Shown here piece by piece: positions 36,048-50,679 of a DNA stretch of 64,000 nucleotides. This stretch comes from Begonia masoniana (taxonomy: Eukaryota > Streptophyta > Magnoliopsida > Cucurbitales > Begoniaceae), in contig CM039510.1 of NCBI GenBank assembly GCA_022432975.1, positions 30,430,412 through 30,494,411 on the forward strand, in the 5' to 3' direction. The position numbers were made by a program, and so were the translations under genes. Position 1 is the stretch's first letter. Every line of letters starts with the position of its first letter. The notes below the pieces were generated by a model. It was given only the letters and a program-made list of their open reading frames with translations. It did no database searches and had not been told where the DNA came from.

Positions 36048-36230
36048 GATGCATTCGTCTGATGGAGACAATTAAGGTGAGTGGGTGTTCCATATCGAAC
36101 AGATTTTATCCATTAATCAGTGGTTTGGGGCTAAGAAACTAGATGCACCAATAATGAAACTGGATGGTGAAGCATTGATGTGGCACCGGTGAGCAAATGG
36201 TCGGAGACCATTGCGAGTTGATGGAGTTTA
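36048..36230 (+). pseudogene. Ty3/gypsy gag fragment
   Basis: The plus strand reads MHSSDGDN, a stop, then GEWVFHIEQILSINQWFG, AKKLDAPIMKLDGEALMWHR, a stop and ANGRRPLR. This follows the usual start of a plant gypsy gag domain (substrate phrase, W-F-E-Q helix, LDGEAL.W). Only about 60 residues survive. It is bordered on the right by copia LTR-like sequence. Confidence 0.65.
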
Positions 36231-36259
36231 CACAATAAAATGCTACCAAGTCAACAAGT

Positions 36260-36363
36260 GTAAAGAGAGAAGGAAAAAAAGGTAAAAAACATTTGTTAAT
36301 GAAGTTTAGTCAATCTTTCTTAAGTTTGTGCTGCAAAGCTCCTTATTGAAGATTATTTTTACT
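36260..36363 (-). repeat. Copia LTR remnant, first piece (continues at 38,661-38,873)
   Basis: CTCCTTATTGAAGATTATTT here resembles TTCCTTATTGAAGATACTTA in the copia LTR at 8,357, and the preceding and following context also aligns loosely. The remnant resumes after the solo LTR at 38,661 with repeated ATCAATCAAACTTT-like motifs, up to about 38,873. Confidence 0.5.
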
Positions 36364-36368
36364 ATTAC

Positions 36369-38660
36369 TGTAACACCCGCATTTTTGGCCAGGAGATTAT
36401 CCCTCGAATTATCGAACGAGATTAGGTTTATATTATTATATTAAATGTTTTGGTGAAATTTGTTAGGATATTTAGTGGAAAAACTAAACCAAAGTGTAAC
36501 CAAAACAATTCATTTAGTTAGAAAACCAATGGAGGGGTAGTTTAGGTAGGTGGGAGGAAGCCAATGAATGGCTGCCAAGTGTTCAGCTTATTGAACAAGA
36601 TATACTCTTCATCCTACGTGAAACCCTCTTCACTTCTCCTCTGTTCTCTCCATTCTCTTCTCTGCTTTCTCTCTTCCAGACAACAAACGACCAGCGAAGC
36701 TCCTCCGATCTCCTCAGTTTCTCTGTCTAAGGTAAGCATCTACTAAAGCCAATGTGTATGATCAAGTCGAAACGTTAGTTTGCTGAAGTTTAGGGTTAAT
36801 GTCTGATCGTGCATGATGTAGATCCGTGGATCGCCAAGGAATTACGTGCAAAGCTTTCAACTCTACAGCAACAAGTAAGTTCATATGTATAGGTTCGGCC
36901 CTTAAGTCCCTACAATACGGAGGTACTAGGTTTTATGTTGTCGGGATTGTTGTTGGGTAGTTAAACAGTAAGTTATGTTTTAGGTTAAGTGTGTTTTGCT
37001 TTATGTTTTGCTTCAATATCTTGTCACCTGTTTATGTGATGTTAAGTACCGTAAATGTTCATGCATACACATTTTCTCTGAAAGTCATACAAATATTTTC
37101 TGCATACGGTTTGAAGTTAAGAAAGATAAAATCTGTAATGTAATGTACGGTTAAGTGTGGGACGGGGACTGGCATCCTATTATCGTTGTTATCCCTATTA
37201 TCCCTGTTAAGTACCTGTCGTGTACTCCTTTTTGCGCCAGTTCCTCTAGAAGCCCCACTTATATCTCCCAGTCCAGTGAAACGTAATGTAATGTTCATGT
37301 ATTTCAAAAGTTCATACATAGCATATGCATCACTGCATTTTAGTATGTTCTTACTGAGCTCTAGGCTCATAGTTGAACTCCCTGTTGTAGGTACGGACCC
37401 CGTGGATGAGGATTTTGTGCCTCAGTCTGATGAATAGGTGGTTGGTGGCACGAGCTTGCGGAGATTGGTTGCTGCAGTCAGACAAATGTCATTCCTGTGA
37501 GGATGTATTTTTCTAAAGTTATATCAAGTTCTGTATAGCTTCTGAGATTTTAAAAAGGTGTATAGACTCTGTGTAAATGTTTTTAAAACCCTCTGTATTT
37601 GACAGTTGTAAATATATTTTGAAGTATTCTGGAATTGCTTGGAGTTCTTCTTTTAGGTATTGCGTGATTGTCTTGAGTTTTGATGCTTTTGTGTCAAAAC
37701 ATATAAGTTATCAAACAGAGAGGTAACTGATTGATCGCCCGGGATAGCCGATCGATCGGCGGAGCAAATGTTATGTCTTCAAGTCTTCAAGTTTTCCTTC
37801 TGTAAAACAGTCGTCCAAAGTTATCATCCAAAGTTGTGGACGATAACGTCGTCCATTCTGCGTCCAGTTTCTGTTGTCTATTTTATCTTCGGTTTTTATC
37901 TTTTATTCGGTTAAGTATTATCGTCCAAAGTTATCGTCCACGATAACGTCGAAATTTTATCGTCCATACTACCTTTGATTTTAAACGTCCACGGCTTCTG
38001 TTTGTCCACAGATCCTGTTTACGATTTTAAACGTCCACATCTTCTGTTTGTCCACAGATTCTGTTTTCGATTTTAAACGTCCACGGCTTCTATTTGTCCA
38101 CAGATCCTGTTTACGATTTTAAACGTCCACGTCTTCTGTTTGTCCGCAGATCTTGTTTTCGATTTTAAACGTCCACGACATTTGTTTGTCCACAGATCCT
38201 GTTTACGATTTTAAACGTCCACATGTTTTTAAATGTCCATAGCTCCCGATTGTCCACGGTCTTCTGTCATCCACTGTAGCCTTCCACAGTATGTCTTCCA
38301 GTTTATGTTTCTCATTTTTGTTATTAAGTCTTCCACTGCATGTTGTTGTCTATTCTGTTTTTTTTTTTCCTGTTTTAATTTCTCTCTGTCTTCCTGCACT
38401 CGTCCAGAGTACTCATCCAAGTTTTTAATATCCCTGCCTTCTGTCTTTCTGTTTTTCTTCTGCCATTCATAACTGTCATCCAGATTTTTATATGTCTTCC
38501 TGTCTTCTTCTGTTATTCACTGTAGTCTTCCAGTCCTCAATTCCAGTGACAGTTTTCTCTGTGTAAAGTTTTAAAAGTTAAAAAAAAAAATAGTCCACGT
38601 TTATTTTAAAATGTCCGAGGTGATGGCTTCTCGGCCCCGATCGGGTCTAGGGTCGTCACA
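36369..38660 (+). mobile_element. Solo LTR (2,292 bp), TGTAACACCC family
   Basis: Starts TGTAACACCCGC, ends GGGTCGTCACA, flanked by ATTAC (36,364-36,368 and 38,661-38,665). Splice-like sites: AAGGTAAGCATC (36,729), ATGATGTAG (36,813), AAGTAAGTTC (36,873), TTGTAGGTACGG (37,385). Its right half is built of GTCCAC/GTCCA-rich repeats. No coding frame. Confidence 0.94.
37977..38252 (+). repeat. 46-bp tandem repeat, five copies plus a partial
   Basis: Units start at 37,977, 38,023, 38,069, 38,115 and 38,161, partial at 38,207. Each holds GATTTTAAACGTCCAC and TTTGTCCACAGATC. Confidence 0.94.
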
Positions 38661-38873
38661 ATTACTACCCTTCCGCTTATAACTAATTGAGTTTTTGGAT
38701 ATCAATCAAACTTTACAATTATTACAGAGCATCACTCTTCTACTCAATTGAACTTGCGGATGTCAATCAAAGTTTTACCTACTCTTCAAAGGTGTTACCG
38801 TCTTTCTTGATGGAACGTACATGTGTCAATCGAACTTTTATCAACTATTCAAAGGCGTCATTGTAAAACCTGG

Positions 38874-41417
<2,544 letters not shown>

Positions 41418-41639
41418 TTACCCTTTTTATAATCACAATCTCAAGTGTAAGAGTTGGAGATGCGTGTTAGATTTCTAGCTCAAGAATGAAAGATCAAATT
41501 AACACAAGCAGACAACCAACACTTCGTCGTGGATGTGATTTATCTACTTTGTACAATGGAGTGTGCTTCTTTTATAAAGGCCTTCAAAATTCTGGAGCTG
41601 TTATCGACCTTTACTATTTATCAAAGAGTCTACGATATA

Positions 41640-42600
41640 TTTGTTAGAAGCATCAACAAGGCGATGGGCTTCCGTTGATACTTTAGTAGATTCTGCTACG
41701 AGTGTATGCGTGAAGTTTCAATTTAAGAACCTAACTTCTTCCAAGTATTCTCAAATGATACTTTAGAATGTGGATTCACAAATTTAGTAGTCTTATTACC
41801 TGTTGCAATAAAACCCTGGAACACATACAATACTGCAGACCTTTTGGAGAGCACCTATGATATTCACAATTACACCCACAATGTTGTACTTGTACCAATT
41901 TGTATATAGAGTACTCAATGAGATCAAATTCTTCTTCAACTCAGGAACAACACATTACCCAGTGTCATCACAACTCCATCAAACCTTTTGATTCTTATGG
42001 TACAAGTACCAGCTATGTTGCAATGTGTGTTATTAGTCATTAACATAGCACATTTAGACATTGTCTCATGTGTCAAAAAACCAACTCCAATTGTAACACA
42101 TATGAACTGAACAAGTTGAATTCACAATTCAATCATTGTTTGGTTTTGAGTTTCCTTCTAACATGCTAGAAGACATTCATAACGTAGTCCTCTTCTTCTG
42201 TGAAAACAGCTTTACCAAATGTCATCAGTTGTTTTCCTTTCTCAACAACCCTCTAAACATGTTGCAATTTCCAGCACTAAATGTGTTCTTTCTTCTGACA
42301 AAAGTAACAGGTTCTATCTTGGTTTCTTTATTTGCCCTTCAATCCCTAAACAATATTACCACCATTGTTGTTTGACTCTCCTGCTCTACCACGAAGGACG
42401 AGTTCCCCTCCTCAAACTCTGACCCAACAAAAATTTGCTTTATATTCTCCTTTGATAACAAGGCATCATGAACATCTGAAAGCACCATATGAAGTAGACA
42501 ACAAAAATAATAGAATCAACTATGAATCTTCTTCATCATACATGCATTCAATAGTCTATAAATCCAAAACTATTTCCTTGAATCCTCTACAATAGAACTA
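41640..42600 (-). pseudogene. Copia gag-protease remnant, minus strand
   Basis: The minus strand near 42,030-41,815 reads TIRIKRFDGVVMTLGNVLF, then after a one-base shift PELKKNLISLSTLYTNWYK, the region after the protease in copia pol that leads into the pre-integrase domain. Further upstream (42,100-42,500) gag-like pieces such as ALLSKENIK and a degenerate knuckle region are seen. Several stops. Integrase and RT are absent on the left, where LTR-like sequence with a TATA-like TTTATAAAAG (41,570) begins. Confidence 0.65.
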
Positions 42601-42722
42601 CATTCCATAAACTGATGAGAATATAAACGCTATTTTAGATGCAACTTACTCGTCAGAATTTTCTTCATACTCAACTGTTCCAACTTTAACAATAATTCAG
42701 TGGCAGTTTTCTTCTTCAAAAC

Positions 42723-43330
42723 TGTAACGATCCGAAGGTGTGACTAGACAAAAATGTCAAGTTGAACGACATGATCCTCATAGAGGACCTGTTAACATCA
42801 AACTTAGTTCACAGCGGAAGACTTAATTTGGATTGAGCACTAGCCCATACGATATGGGTCTAGATCCACATAGTGATTACAAAAATAATAGTACGTTAAA
42901 TAAAACAACTGTGCAACAAAGTCCAACCGTTCAACATCCACTCAAATATTCTTTTACAGACGCAAATAAATATAATCCTCACAAAAAAGTAAAGAAATTA
43001 CTCAAATTAAAATATCAAAGGATACAGGGTAATCGTCTCTGCCCTATCGCTGCTAACCAATCTTATAATTGCCTACAAAGAAGAAGGTCATTGGGATGCG
43101 GACTAACTCAGTAGAAAATTTATACTAAATGCAATGCCTAGAAAATTGTTTTTACTTTTCATCTTAAACCATAATCACAACTTCTTCAATGCGTTTACAA
43201 ATATATTTTTAAAGGAATTCTCTTTCAATCATTTTAAGAAACATGTTCATCGAGCCATCAATGAAGTCATAATTAAATCATTGTTGTATACATAGACAAG
43301 TATATCAAATAAGTTATCATCATGTTTTTA
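42723..43330 (-). mobile_element. Possible LTR-family fragment
   Basis: Begins TGTAACGATCCGAAGG, like the minus-oriented members, and includes GACTAACTCAGTAG (43,102), resembling the CTCAGTAAG block of that family. The other end was not located and the coordinates are approximate. Confidence 0.35.
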
Positions 43331-43760
43331 AATTTAAAATCGTCTCTAGTGAAGAAGAAGAGTCTCTTAAAGATTTCTCTGACACACTATAAAAAAAAAA
43401 CGTGATTTGAATACAAGAAAACACCTCATTAGCTAGAAAAAATAAAAATGACAACGATTCAAAGATCCAACAACGTCACTCGGGTTGCCAGTGAACAATG
43501 GTCAGAGATGACACACCCTGTAAAATCATAGTCAACAACTATACATTGATCAGGTAGCATTCGAAATCCAAAGAACGCGTTATTATAAGTGGTCTACCCT
43601 TAAGGTTTGGTCAACCAGACCCACAAGCGATCGATACTTTGGATTGTCGACCGGCATCTCGCAATGGTTGACACTTTGAAGTGTCGACTGACTTCTCACA
43701 GTGGTCGACACCTTCACATTTTCCAGCAACGAGAATGACAAAACGTCCTGTTTCCAACAA
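43331..43760. other. Non-coding tract with GTCGAC-type motifs
   Basis: 43,620-43,715 has GTCGACCGG, TGACACTTTGAAGTGTCGAC and GTCGACACC, similar to the motif array in the copia LTR at 8,690-9,005. It is probably another copia LTR piece. No gene. Confidence 0.4.
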
Positions 43761-43762
43761 TT

Positions 43763-44165
43763 TTACCCAATCGATTCAGAACTTTGCACACAACGTTCAT
43801 AGTCATCTGAATTGGTACCCTCGAACATCGCCATCTCTAAACCACATAATTGAGCTTCGATAAGCCCATTTGCAGTGCTCCTTCCTCCGCCCTCATCTAT
43901 GTCATTTTCCATTCCTAGTTGGTGACCAAAGCCAATACTTTCAATTGACACTTTCTCAACGAAGATGGAGCGATCATGTTGCTGAAGCAATTGGTCCAGC
44001 TTAGCAATTACCATTTGCTGGCATTCTTATAGTGCTGGAATTGTCAAACCTCATCCTTAATCTGGATGATCTCCTCTCTGATGAAATCGAATTCATAGTA
44101 AACAGGTTCCACTTGTTCTTCCATTGAACCAAAACGTTAATTTGATTTCTTCCCAACCATCATAA
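43763..44165 (-). pseudogene. Ty3/gypsy gag N-terminal remnant
   Basis: On the minus strand: MMVGKKSN, then SMEEQVEPVYYEFDFIREEI (coiled-coil-like), then after shifts ENDIDEGGGRSTANGL and LEMAMFEGTNSDDYERC, the start of a gag domain. A degenerate primer site (TTGATATAAGAGTT) lies just upstream at about 44,168-44,181, and LTR-like sequence follows to the right. Stops and shifts are present. Confidence 0.55.
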
Positions 44166-44181
44166 CTCTTATATCAATTTG

Positions 44182-45090
44182 ATAATAATCCAAAGAACTT
44201 AAATAAAACTAATACTAGTGGAAATTAAATTACAACGATAGTACAACATTCAAAAGTTTTGTTAACTCTTCCTTTATAACACTCGCCCAGAAGATACTTT
44301 TTTGATGATGCTTAAGCACCCTCTTCTTCTTTAATGATCACTACTCTCATTAATTATTTAACCTTTAATTATTTGATTTATCCTTATAACCAATATTCTA
44401 AAATTTTTTTACTTAGATATTTCTATGGGTCAATCAAAATATTATTTGAATTTATAAGTTTTCATCCAATAAAACTTCCCCAATACACAAGAAGATTAAA
44501 ACCCTTGTGAATCAAAGTAATCATCCACTCAGTTGCATGGTTGAAACCATCTACCACATAAGTAGACTACTAACATATAGCTTAAACTACAGGTCTATAA
44601 CCCTCCATTCTCTTTGAACAAGCTAGCTTAATAGAGTATCAAAAATCTCAAAGAAGAGAATCTAAATCCATTTTATGTCATGATTTCCTTGCAACATCCT
44701 ACTATTTGAACTATTTGTCGATTATATGCTGAGCCAAGCAAGATAAAAAATCTCTTAATGACCACTTTAAGTGACAATAAGAACCAAATATATGATTGTA
44801 AAGAATAATAACAATTCGTAAGTTACAAAATGACTTGTATTAAATTATCGAAATAATAAGAATTGATAGTTCCAAACCATTTCATCTAAGGCAATTAAGA
44901 AATAAACATGAAATGGATAATAACAAATTACAACCATTATCAGTATCTTCTGTCACTAATCCATTCTCCTCCCTAGAATTGAGTAATACTGAAGTTATTA
45001 TTTTGGAAGCTTTAACAATCATAACAAATTACGTATGTGAAACCTCTATGTTTAACAAAAAAAAAAAAACTAATTAATTTTATGAAAGTC
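44182..45090 (-). repeat. Probable gypsy LTR remnant, AT-rich, no gene
   Basis: Starts next to the degenerate primer site. The right limit is unknown. Nothing coding is seen. Confidence 0.35.
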
Positions 45091-45660
45091 ATATTTCAAA
45101 GGGTTTTTTTTTTTAATTTAAATCTCATACTATGAGTTTTTTTAAAATCAAACCATGAACTATCAACACTAACAATCCAAACCTTAACTATTCAAAACCT
45201 AACAAATCAAACTCTGAAATATGACCTATCACTCTCCGTTCACTGTTCATGTGACAGCCCCAAACCCGATCGGGGTCCGAGGAGCCATCACTCCGGGACA
45301 TTTAACAGAGAACGGGACGTATATATTTTTTTTAAACCAAACTGACTGAACTTTTAAGAGCAAACCCTTAAAAGCATTACAGAGAGAGAGAACTTTCTCT
45401 GGATTTGAAAGCTGAGAGCTAATTTAAAACTGGATTATAGGGGTGATTGACAGAAGGAAACTAGGAAAAACAGTAAACAGAAATGGACGGTTGAAATAAA
45501 GAAGCAGAATAAAATAGGATAACAGAGAGAATGAAAACAACTGGAGGAGGGCATACTGTAGAAGGGCTACAGTTGATGGCATGAATAAACTAGGCGAAAG
45601 ACGTAGGCAGTAGACGAAGCTGAAAATATAAGTAAACTGGGTGGACGATATAGACTAGTG

Positions 45661-45774
45661 GTAGATGTGAATAAGACAAAAGTGAACAGTAAACAGTGGC
45701 AGATGTGAATAAGACAAAAGTGAACAGTAAACAACGGCAGATGTGAATAAGACAAAAGTGAACAGTGACAGCGG
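45661..45774 (+). repeat. 38-bp tandem repeat, three copies
   Basis: Units contain AGATGTGAATAAGACAAAAG, starting near 45,661, 45,699 and 45,737. Confidence 0.9.
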
Positions 45775-45912
45775 CAGATGTGGATTAAATAGAAGCAACA
45801 GAAACAGCGGTAGAAGTAAAGCAGATGATGTCAGGCGGAAGATGTGGATGACGTCAGGCGGAAGATGTAAATAAACTGGGCGGAAGATGTGGGCAGATGA
45901 CGTCAGGTGGAA

Positions 45913-46174
45913 GATGTGATTTTAAAGGCAGCGGTGGATGTGATTTCAAAGGCAGCGGTGGATGTAATTTCAAAGGCAGCAGTGGATGTGATCGGAAGAT
46001 GTAGTTTTAAAGGCAGCGGTGGATGTAATTTCAAAGGCAGCGGTGGATGTGATCGGAAGATGTAGTTTTAAAGGCAGCGGTAGATGTAATTTCAAAGGCA
46101 GCGGTGGATGTAATTTCAAAGGCAGCGGCGGATGTAATTTCAAAGGCAGCGGTGGATGTGATCAGAAGATGTAG
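45913..46174 (+). repeat. 24-bp GATGTAATTTCAAAGGCAGC array
   Basis: About ten units of GATGTAATTTCAAAGGCAGC plus GGTG. Three are replaced by a longer variant containing GATCGGAAGATGTAG, giving a higher-order pattern. Confidence 0.92.
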
Positions 46175-46814
46175 TTTTAAAGGCAGAATTTGACAACTTT
46201 TAACAGGAAGACGTATAAACAGGGAACATAAAACATAAGGCATAAAAAGTTTCAGACCTTCAAAATCCGATTCAAAACAAGTTGTAAAACATGTTTGACA
46301 GAGAATCAAGAAACACAAACTGCATGGATAGCTCAAAATATGAAACCATCCATGCACAACCTAGAAAGGAAGAACTCAAACAGTTCCAGAATATTTCAAA
46401 ACATATATACAACTGTTAATTACAGAGGTTTAAAAACTTAAACACCAAAACCTATACGTTATAAAAATCCCAACAGAATTCCCAATAGTGTTTTAAAACA
46501 AAAACACAGAACTCCAATAGAGTTTTCAGACAATTAACTTTACTTGAAAACTTCCCTCCCTCGGGTCAGAAACATGTCTGGCTGCCACAACCACCCCCGA
46601 AAGCTCGAGCCACCAGCCACCTATTCGTCGGACTGAGGCACAAAGCCCTCATCCATGGGATCCGTACCTACATCAGAGAGTTCAACTATGAGCCTAGAGC
46701 TCAGTAAGAACATATAAAAATGCAGTGATGCACATGCCATGCATGAATTTTCAGAATACAGTGACAGTGCAGAACATTACTTTTGATCTATTAGAAAGTG
46801 GAGTTTATAGAGAA

Positions 46815-47015
46815 ACAGGCGTAACAGAAGTGCACTATAAGGCACTGAAAATTCAGAGCAGAACACCAGTCCCCGTGGGGAACAGGCGTAACAGAAGTGC
46901 ACTATAAGGCACTGGAAATTCAGAGCAGAACACCAGTCCCCGTGGGGAACAGGCGTAACAGAAGTGCACTATAAGGCACTGGAAATTCAGAGCAGAACAC
47001 CAGTCCCCGTCCCAC
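46815..47015 (+). repeat. 67-bp tandem repeat, three copies
   Basis: Units start at 46,815, 46,882 and 46,949 (ACAGGCGTAACAGAAGTGC) and include ACACCAGTCCCCGTGGGG. Confidence 0.92.
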
Positions 47016-47526
47016 ACTTAACCGGTACATTACAGTCATATTTTTATCCTTCTTAACTTCAAAACCGTGCACAGAAAACTTTTGCATGTCTTTCGGGAAA
47101 ATCGTGTATGCATGAGCATTTACAGTGCTTGAACTTAAAATAGCAGAGAACAGGAATAAAATAGCAGAATATAAGAAAAAAACAGATAACTCAGAACATA
47201 ACTCTAACTTTTCTACCTGAAACAACCCGACAGAAATGAAAACCTAGTACCTCCGTGATGTAGGGCCTTAAAGGCCAACCTACGGATATGAACTTACCTG
47301 TTGTCTGAAACGCAGTAAGCTTGCTCGTCTCGGTGAGTCACAAACCTTTAACGGAGAAATAGAAGAAAACAGGAGAAGACCATTTTTGGAAATGGTTGCG
47401 CTTCGTCTGGAAGAGAGAAAACAGAGAAGAGAATCGAGAGAAACAGAGAAGTGTTTCTCGTAGGAGGGAAGGGAAGAGAGAAAGAGAGGTTGTATGGCTT
47501 CCTCAACAAGTTTGAACACTTGGCAT

Positions 47527-47650
47527 CCAACCATTGACTTCCTCTCACCTATCTTAATTCTTACCTAAACTGCCCCTCCATTGGTTTCCAACCATTGACT
47601 TCCTCTCACCTATCTTAATTCTTACCTAAACTGCCCCTCCATTGGTTTCT
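47527..47650 (+). repeat. 61-bp tandem duplication
   Basis: CCAACCATTGACTTCCTCTC begins at 47,527 and 47,588. It lies next to the recombination-like junction at 47,679. Confidence 0.9.
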
Positions 47651-48670
47651 TACTAATGGTTTTATTTTGGTTACACTCAGACGAACAGTATTCAGCGAAA
47701 GAGGCTGAGTAAAACTGGGCAGAAGAGGTGGTGACATCAGCCGGAAGATGGGTGACGTCAGCCAGAGGATGCAGACAGAAACTGTGAATGAACTGGGCAG
47801 GAGAGATAAGCCGGCGGTGGATGTCGAATAAGACAAGACAGATGACGTCACCGGAAGATGTAATTACACTGGCGGAAGACTTGGGTGACGTCAACCGGAA
47901 GACGGGGTTTTAAACTGGGCGGAAGACTTATGCTGACATCAGTCGGAAGACATATTTACACTAGGCGGAAGACATATTTACACTGGGCGGATGACTTGGT
48001 TTTTAAGGCAGAAACTTGACAAATTTTAACAGAAAGACATGCCAACAGAAAACTTCGAAACAAAAAGCAATAAGGCTTAAAGCCTCTAAACCCGAATCAG
48101 AACAAGATTATGAAACATGCCTCACAAATTACAGATTCAAGAAAACAAACTGCATGGATAGCTCTAGAATTCGAGGCTATCCATGCACAACCTGAAAGGA
48201 AGAATCCCAGCAGTTCCAGAATGATTTCGACACATTGAAAAACATAAATACAACTGTCAAATACAGAGGTTTTAGAATACACCAACAAAACCTATACATA
48301 AATCAAGTTTCTAACAAAAATCCAGACAGAGTTTTGAAACAAAACACCAGAGTTCAGTAAAACCTACAGACATAAACTTTACTTAAAAACTGAAACCTCA
48401 GAGCAGAAACATGTCTGACTGCAACAACCACCCTGTGAGCTCGATCCAACATTTACATCAGATCATCATTTTGAGGAACAAGGTCCTCGGTTTCAGGTTC
48501 AGTACCTACATCAGAGAGTTCACCTATGAGTCTAAAACTCAGTAAGGACATAATCAGAATGCAGTGATGCAAAATGCTATGCATACAGTTTTTCAGAAAT
48601 ACGGTGACAGTACAGAGCATTAAGTTACAGTGGCAGTAGAATTAAGTGGAGCTTATAGGGGAACTGGCAA

Positions 48671-48820
48671 ACAGTGTGGGAGGGGGAGGGTGCACTATCA
48701 GGCACATTCAGGGGTACAGTACAGTGGGGGAGGGGGAGGGTGCACTATCAGGCACATTCAGGGGTACAGTACAATAGGGGAGGGGGAGGGTGCACTATCA
48801 GACACATTCAGGGATACAGT
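48671..48820 (+). repeat. 50-bp G-rich tandem repeat, three copies
   Basis: Units start at 48,671, 48,721 and 48,771 and contain AGGGGGAGGGTGCACTATCA. The sister copy at 13,532 has a single unit, so the array grew after the two copies separated. Confidence 0.93.
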
Positions 48821-50679
48821 ACAGTAAACAGTAAACAGTAACAGTTCAGTGGCCAGTCCCCGTCTCGCACTTAACCTGGTACATTTCAGTCAGATTTTAT
48901 CTTATTAGTTTCAAACAGTGTACAGAAATCGGTTTTTGCATGAATTTTCAGGAAAACAGTGTATGCATGACATTCTCAGTGCCTGAACCTATAACAGCAG
49001 ACATCAGAAATAACAGGGCATATTGTGAGATAGAAAACAGACAACTCAGAACGTGAACTGAGCAGACAACACAGAACACAAACTGAACCGAAGCTATAAC
49101 ATTTCTACCCAAAACTACCCGACAAAACAGGAACCCTAGTACCTCTGTGATGTAGGGCCATAAGGGCCAACCTACGGTTATGAACTTACCTGTTTGCTGC
49201 GGTGTCAGATGCTCGAATGTCCCTGGAATGCTCGGACCTGTAGTATGCATGAAGAGGTATTAAATAGCTGCAAATGTTAACTAGTAAGTTGGTAGAATCT
49301 GCTCCAAACTCATCCAAACCTTTAGAAAACAAACCGGTGTGTTTTCTTCCAAAAACAGAGAGTTTTCACCAAATATCGAAACCCTAAACTTCGGTAAAAC
49401 TCACATTAAACTCATCCAAACTTGTTAGCATTAAAGGATGCTTACCTTAGCGGAGAAACAGAAAGAAACAGAGGAGATCGAAGTAACTTCGATGGCTGTT
49501 CGTCGACTGAGAGAGAGAATGCAGAGGTGAGAAAGAGAGAGAGAGAGCAGGGAAGTGAAGTGAAGAGGGTTTCACGTAGGAGGAAGAGCTTAGCTTCTTC
49601 AACAAGTTGCCACTTGGCGATCCTCCATTGGCTTTCTCTCACCAACCTTAATTAGTTCTCTATTTTACCCTTCCATTGGTTTTTAACTAAATTGACTTGT
49701 TTTGGTTAGTTGGTCATTAGTTTGGTCCTCTCTTAAACATTCCATCATTTCAACCAAAATATACATTGTATTTAAATACAATACGGGGAAACCATTACGT
49801 GGCAAAAATGCCGGGTGTTACATTAATAATCAAAAACCATAACACCGAAAAATCTCGGGTGTTACAGTTCACACCTGAGTATGAACGACCGACCTAAAAC
49901 GAACGGTCGTCCATTCACTATTCACGTACGGGCGAAACTTCATTTTATAAATTAATTTTTAAAAAAATATCAAACAATATTGGATTTATTTAACAATTTT
50001 ATCACATGTTCACCACATCTTGGGAAGATAATCTGGAAATTTTATTGATTTTCTAACACTTTACGATTTACATATGTTTTATAAAATAATTCTCTAAAAT
50101 TACAATAAATGGTACCAATGTTAGAAAATCACGAAAAGTTCCAGATTATCTTTACAAGATGTGGTAAACATGTGATAAAACTTTTAAATAAATCCAATAT
50201 CGTTTAATATTTGTTTTAAAATACCCCTCATTTCTATTCACGTATAATGAAAAAAATACCAAAAAGATATTGGATTTACTTAATAATTTTACCACATATT
50301 GAACACATCAAGGAAAGATAATATAGAAATTTTTGTGATTTTCTAAAACTTTATGATTTATTATAATTGTTTTACATCTGTTTTATAAAATAATTTACTA
50401 AAATTATAATAAATCGTACAAGTGTTAGAAAATCACGAAAATTTTCAGATTATCTTCCTATGATGTGATGAACATGTGATAAAATGTTTAAGTAAATCCA
50501 ATATCGTTTGATATTTGTTTAAAATTAATTTATAAAATAAAGTTTCGCTCGTACGTGAACAGTGAACTGACAGTGATTAGTCGTTCACGAGGATTTGATT
50601 TGTTAGGTTTTGAACAGTTTAAGATTTGGTTTAAAAACAATTCATAATATAGGGTTTAAAATAAATCTTGATATCTAGC

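Larger units (their letters stand above)
45250..49866 (-). mobile_element. Composite solo LTR: two family members, one inside the other
   Basis: The outer borders TGTGACAGCCCC and GGGTGTTACA are flanked by GTTCA (45,245-45,249 and 49,867-49,871). The left 2.43 kb plus the last 44 bp form one full-length member. Between them (about 47,679-49,822) lies a second member, nearly identical to 12,121-14,587 but lacking its first 370 or so bases; it retains the terminal GGGTGTTACA at 49,813-49,822. No 5-bp duplication flanks the inner copy, so a deletion or unequal recombination is likely at 47,679. TGACGTCA occurs at 45,849, 45,898, 47,753, 47,843 and 47,886. Confidence 0.88.
45100..50670. mobile_element. 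TIR transposon with internal long palindromes, split by a composite LTR
   Basis: The outer inverted repeats are about 45,100-45,249 continued at 49,867-49,958, and 50,522-50,668. Shared sequence includes TTCAAAACCTAACAAATCAA, TTCACTGTTCA and ACGTACGGGCGAAAC (GAGCG on the right). The interior (49,960-50,520) consists of two successive long hairpins (49,975-50,205 and 50,255-50,510) whose arms carry TATTGGATTTA, TTTATCACATGTT and GAAAATCACGAAAA. Without the LTR the element is about 950 bp and non-coding. Outer borders and target duplication were not resolved. Confidence 0.7.

Noticed and set aside
37977..38252. Regular 46-bp repeats reminiscent of a CRISPR array
   Set aside because: The whole unit repeats with no unique spacers, the host is a plant, and no cas-like gene is present; it is a tandem repeat.
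48671..48820. Possible G-quadruplex in the 50-bp array
   Set aside because: Each unit has only three adjacent runs of three or more G; a standard four-run motif is not met, though weaker structures remain possible.
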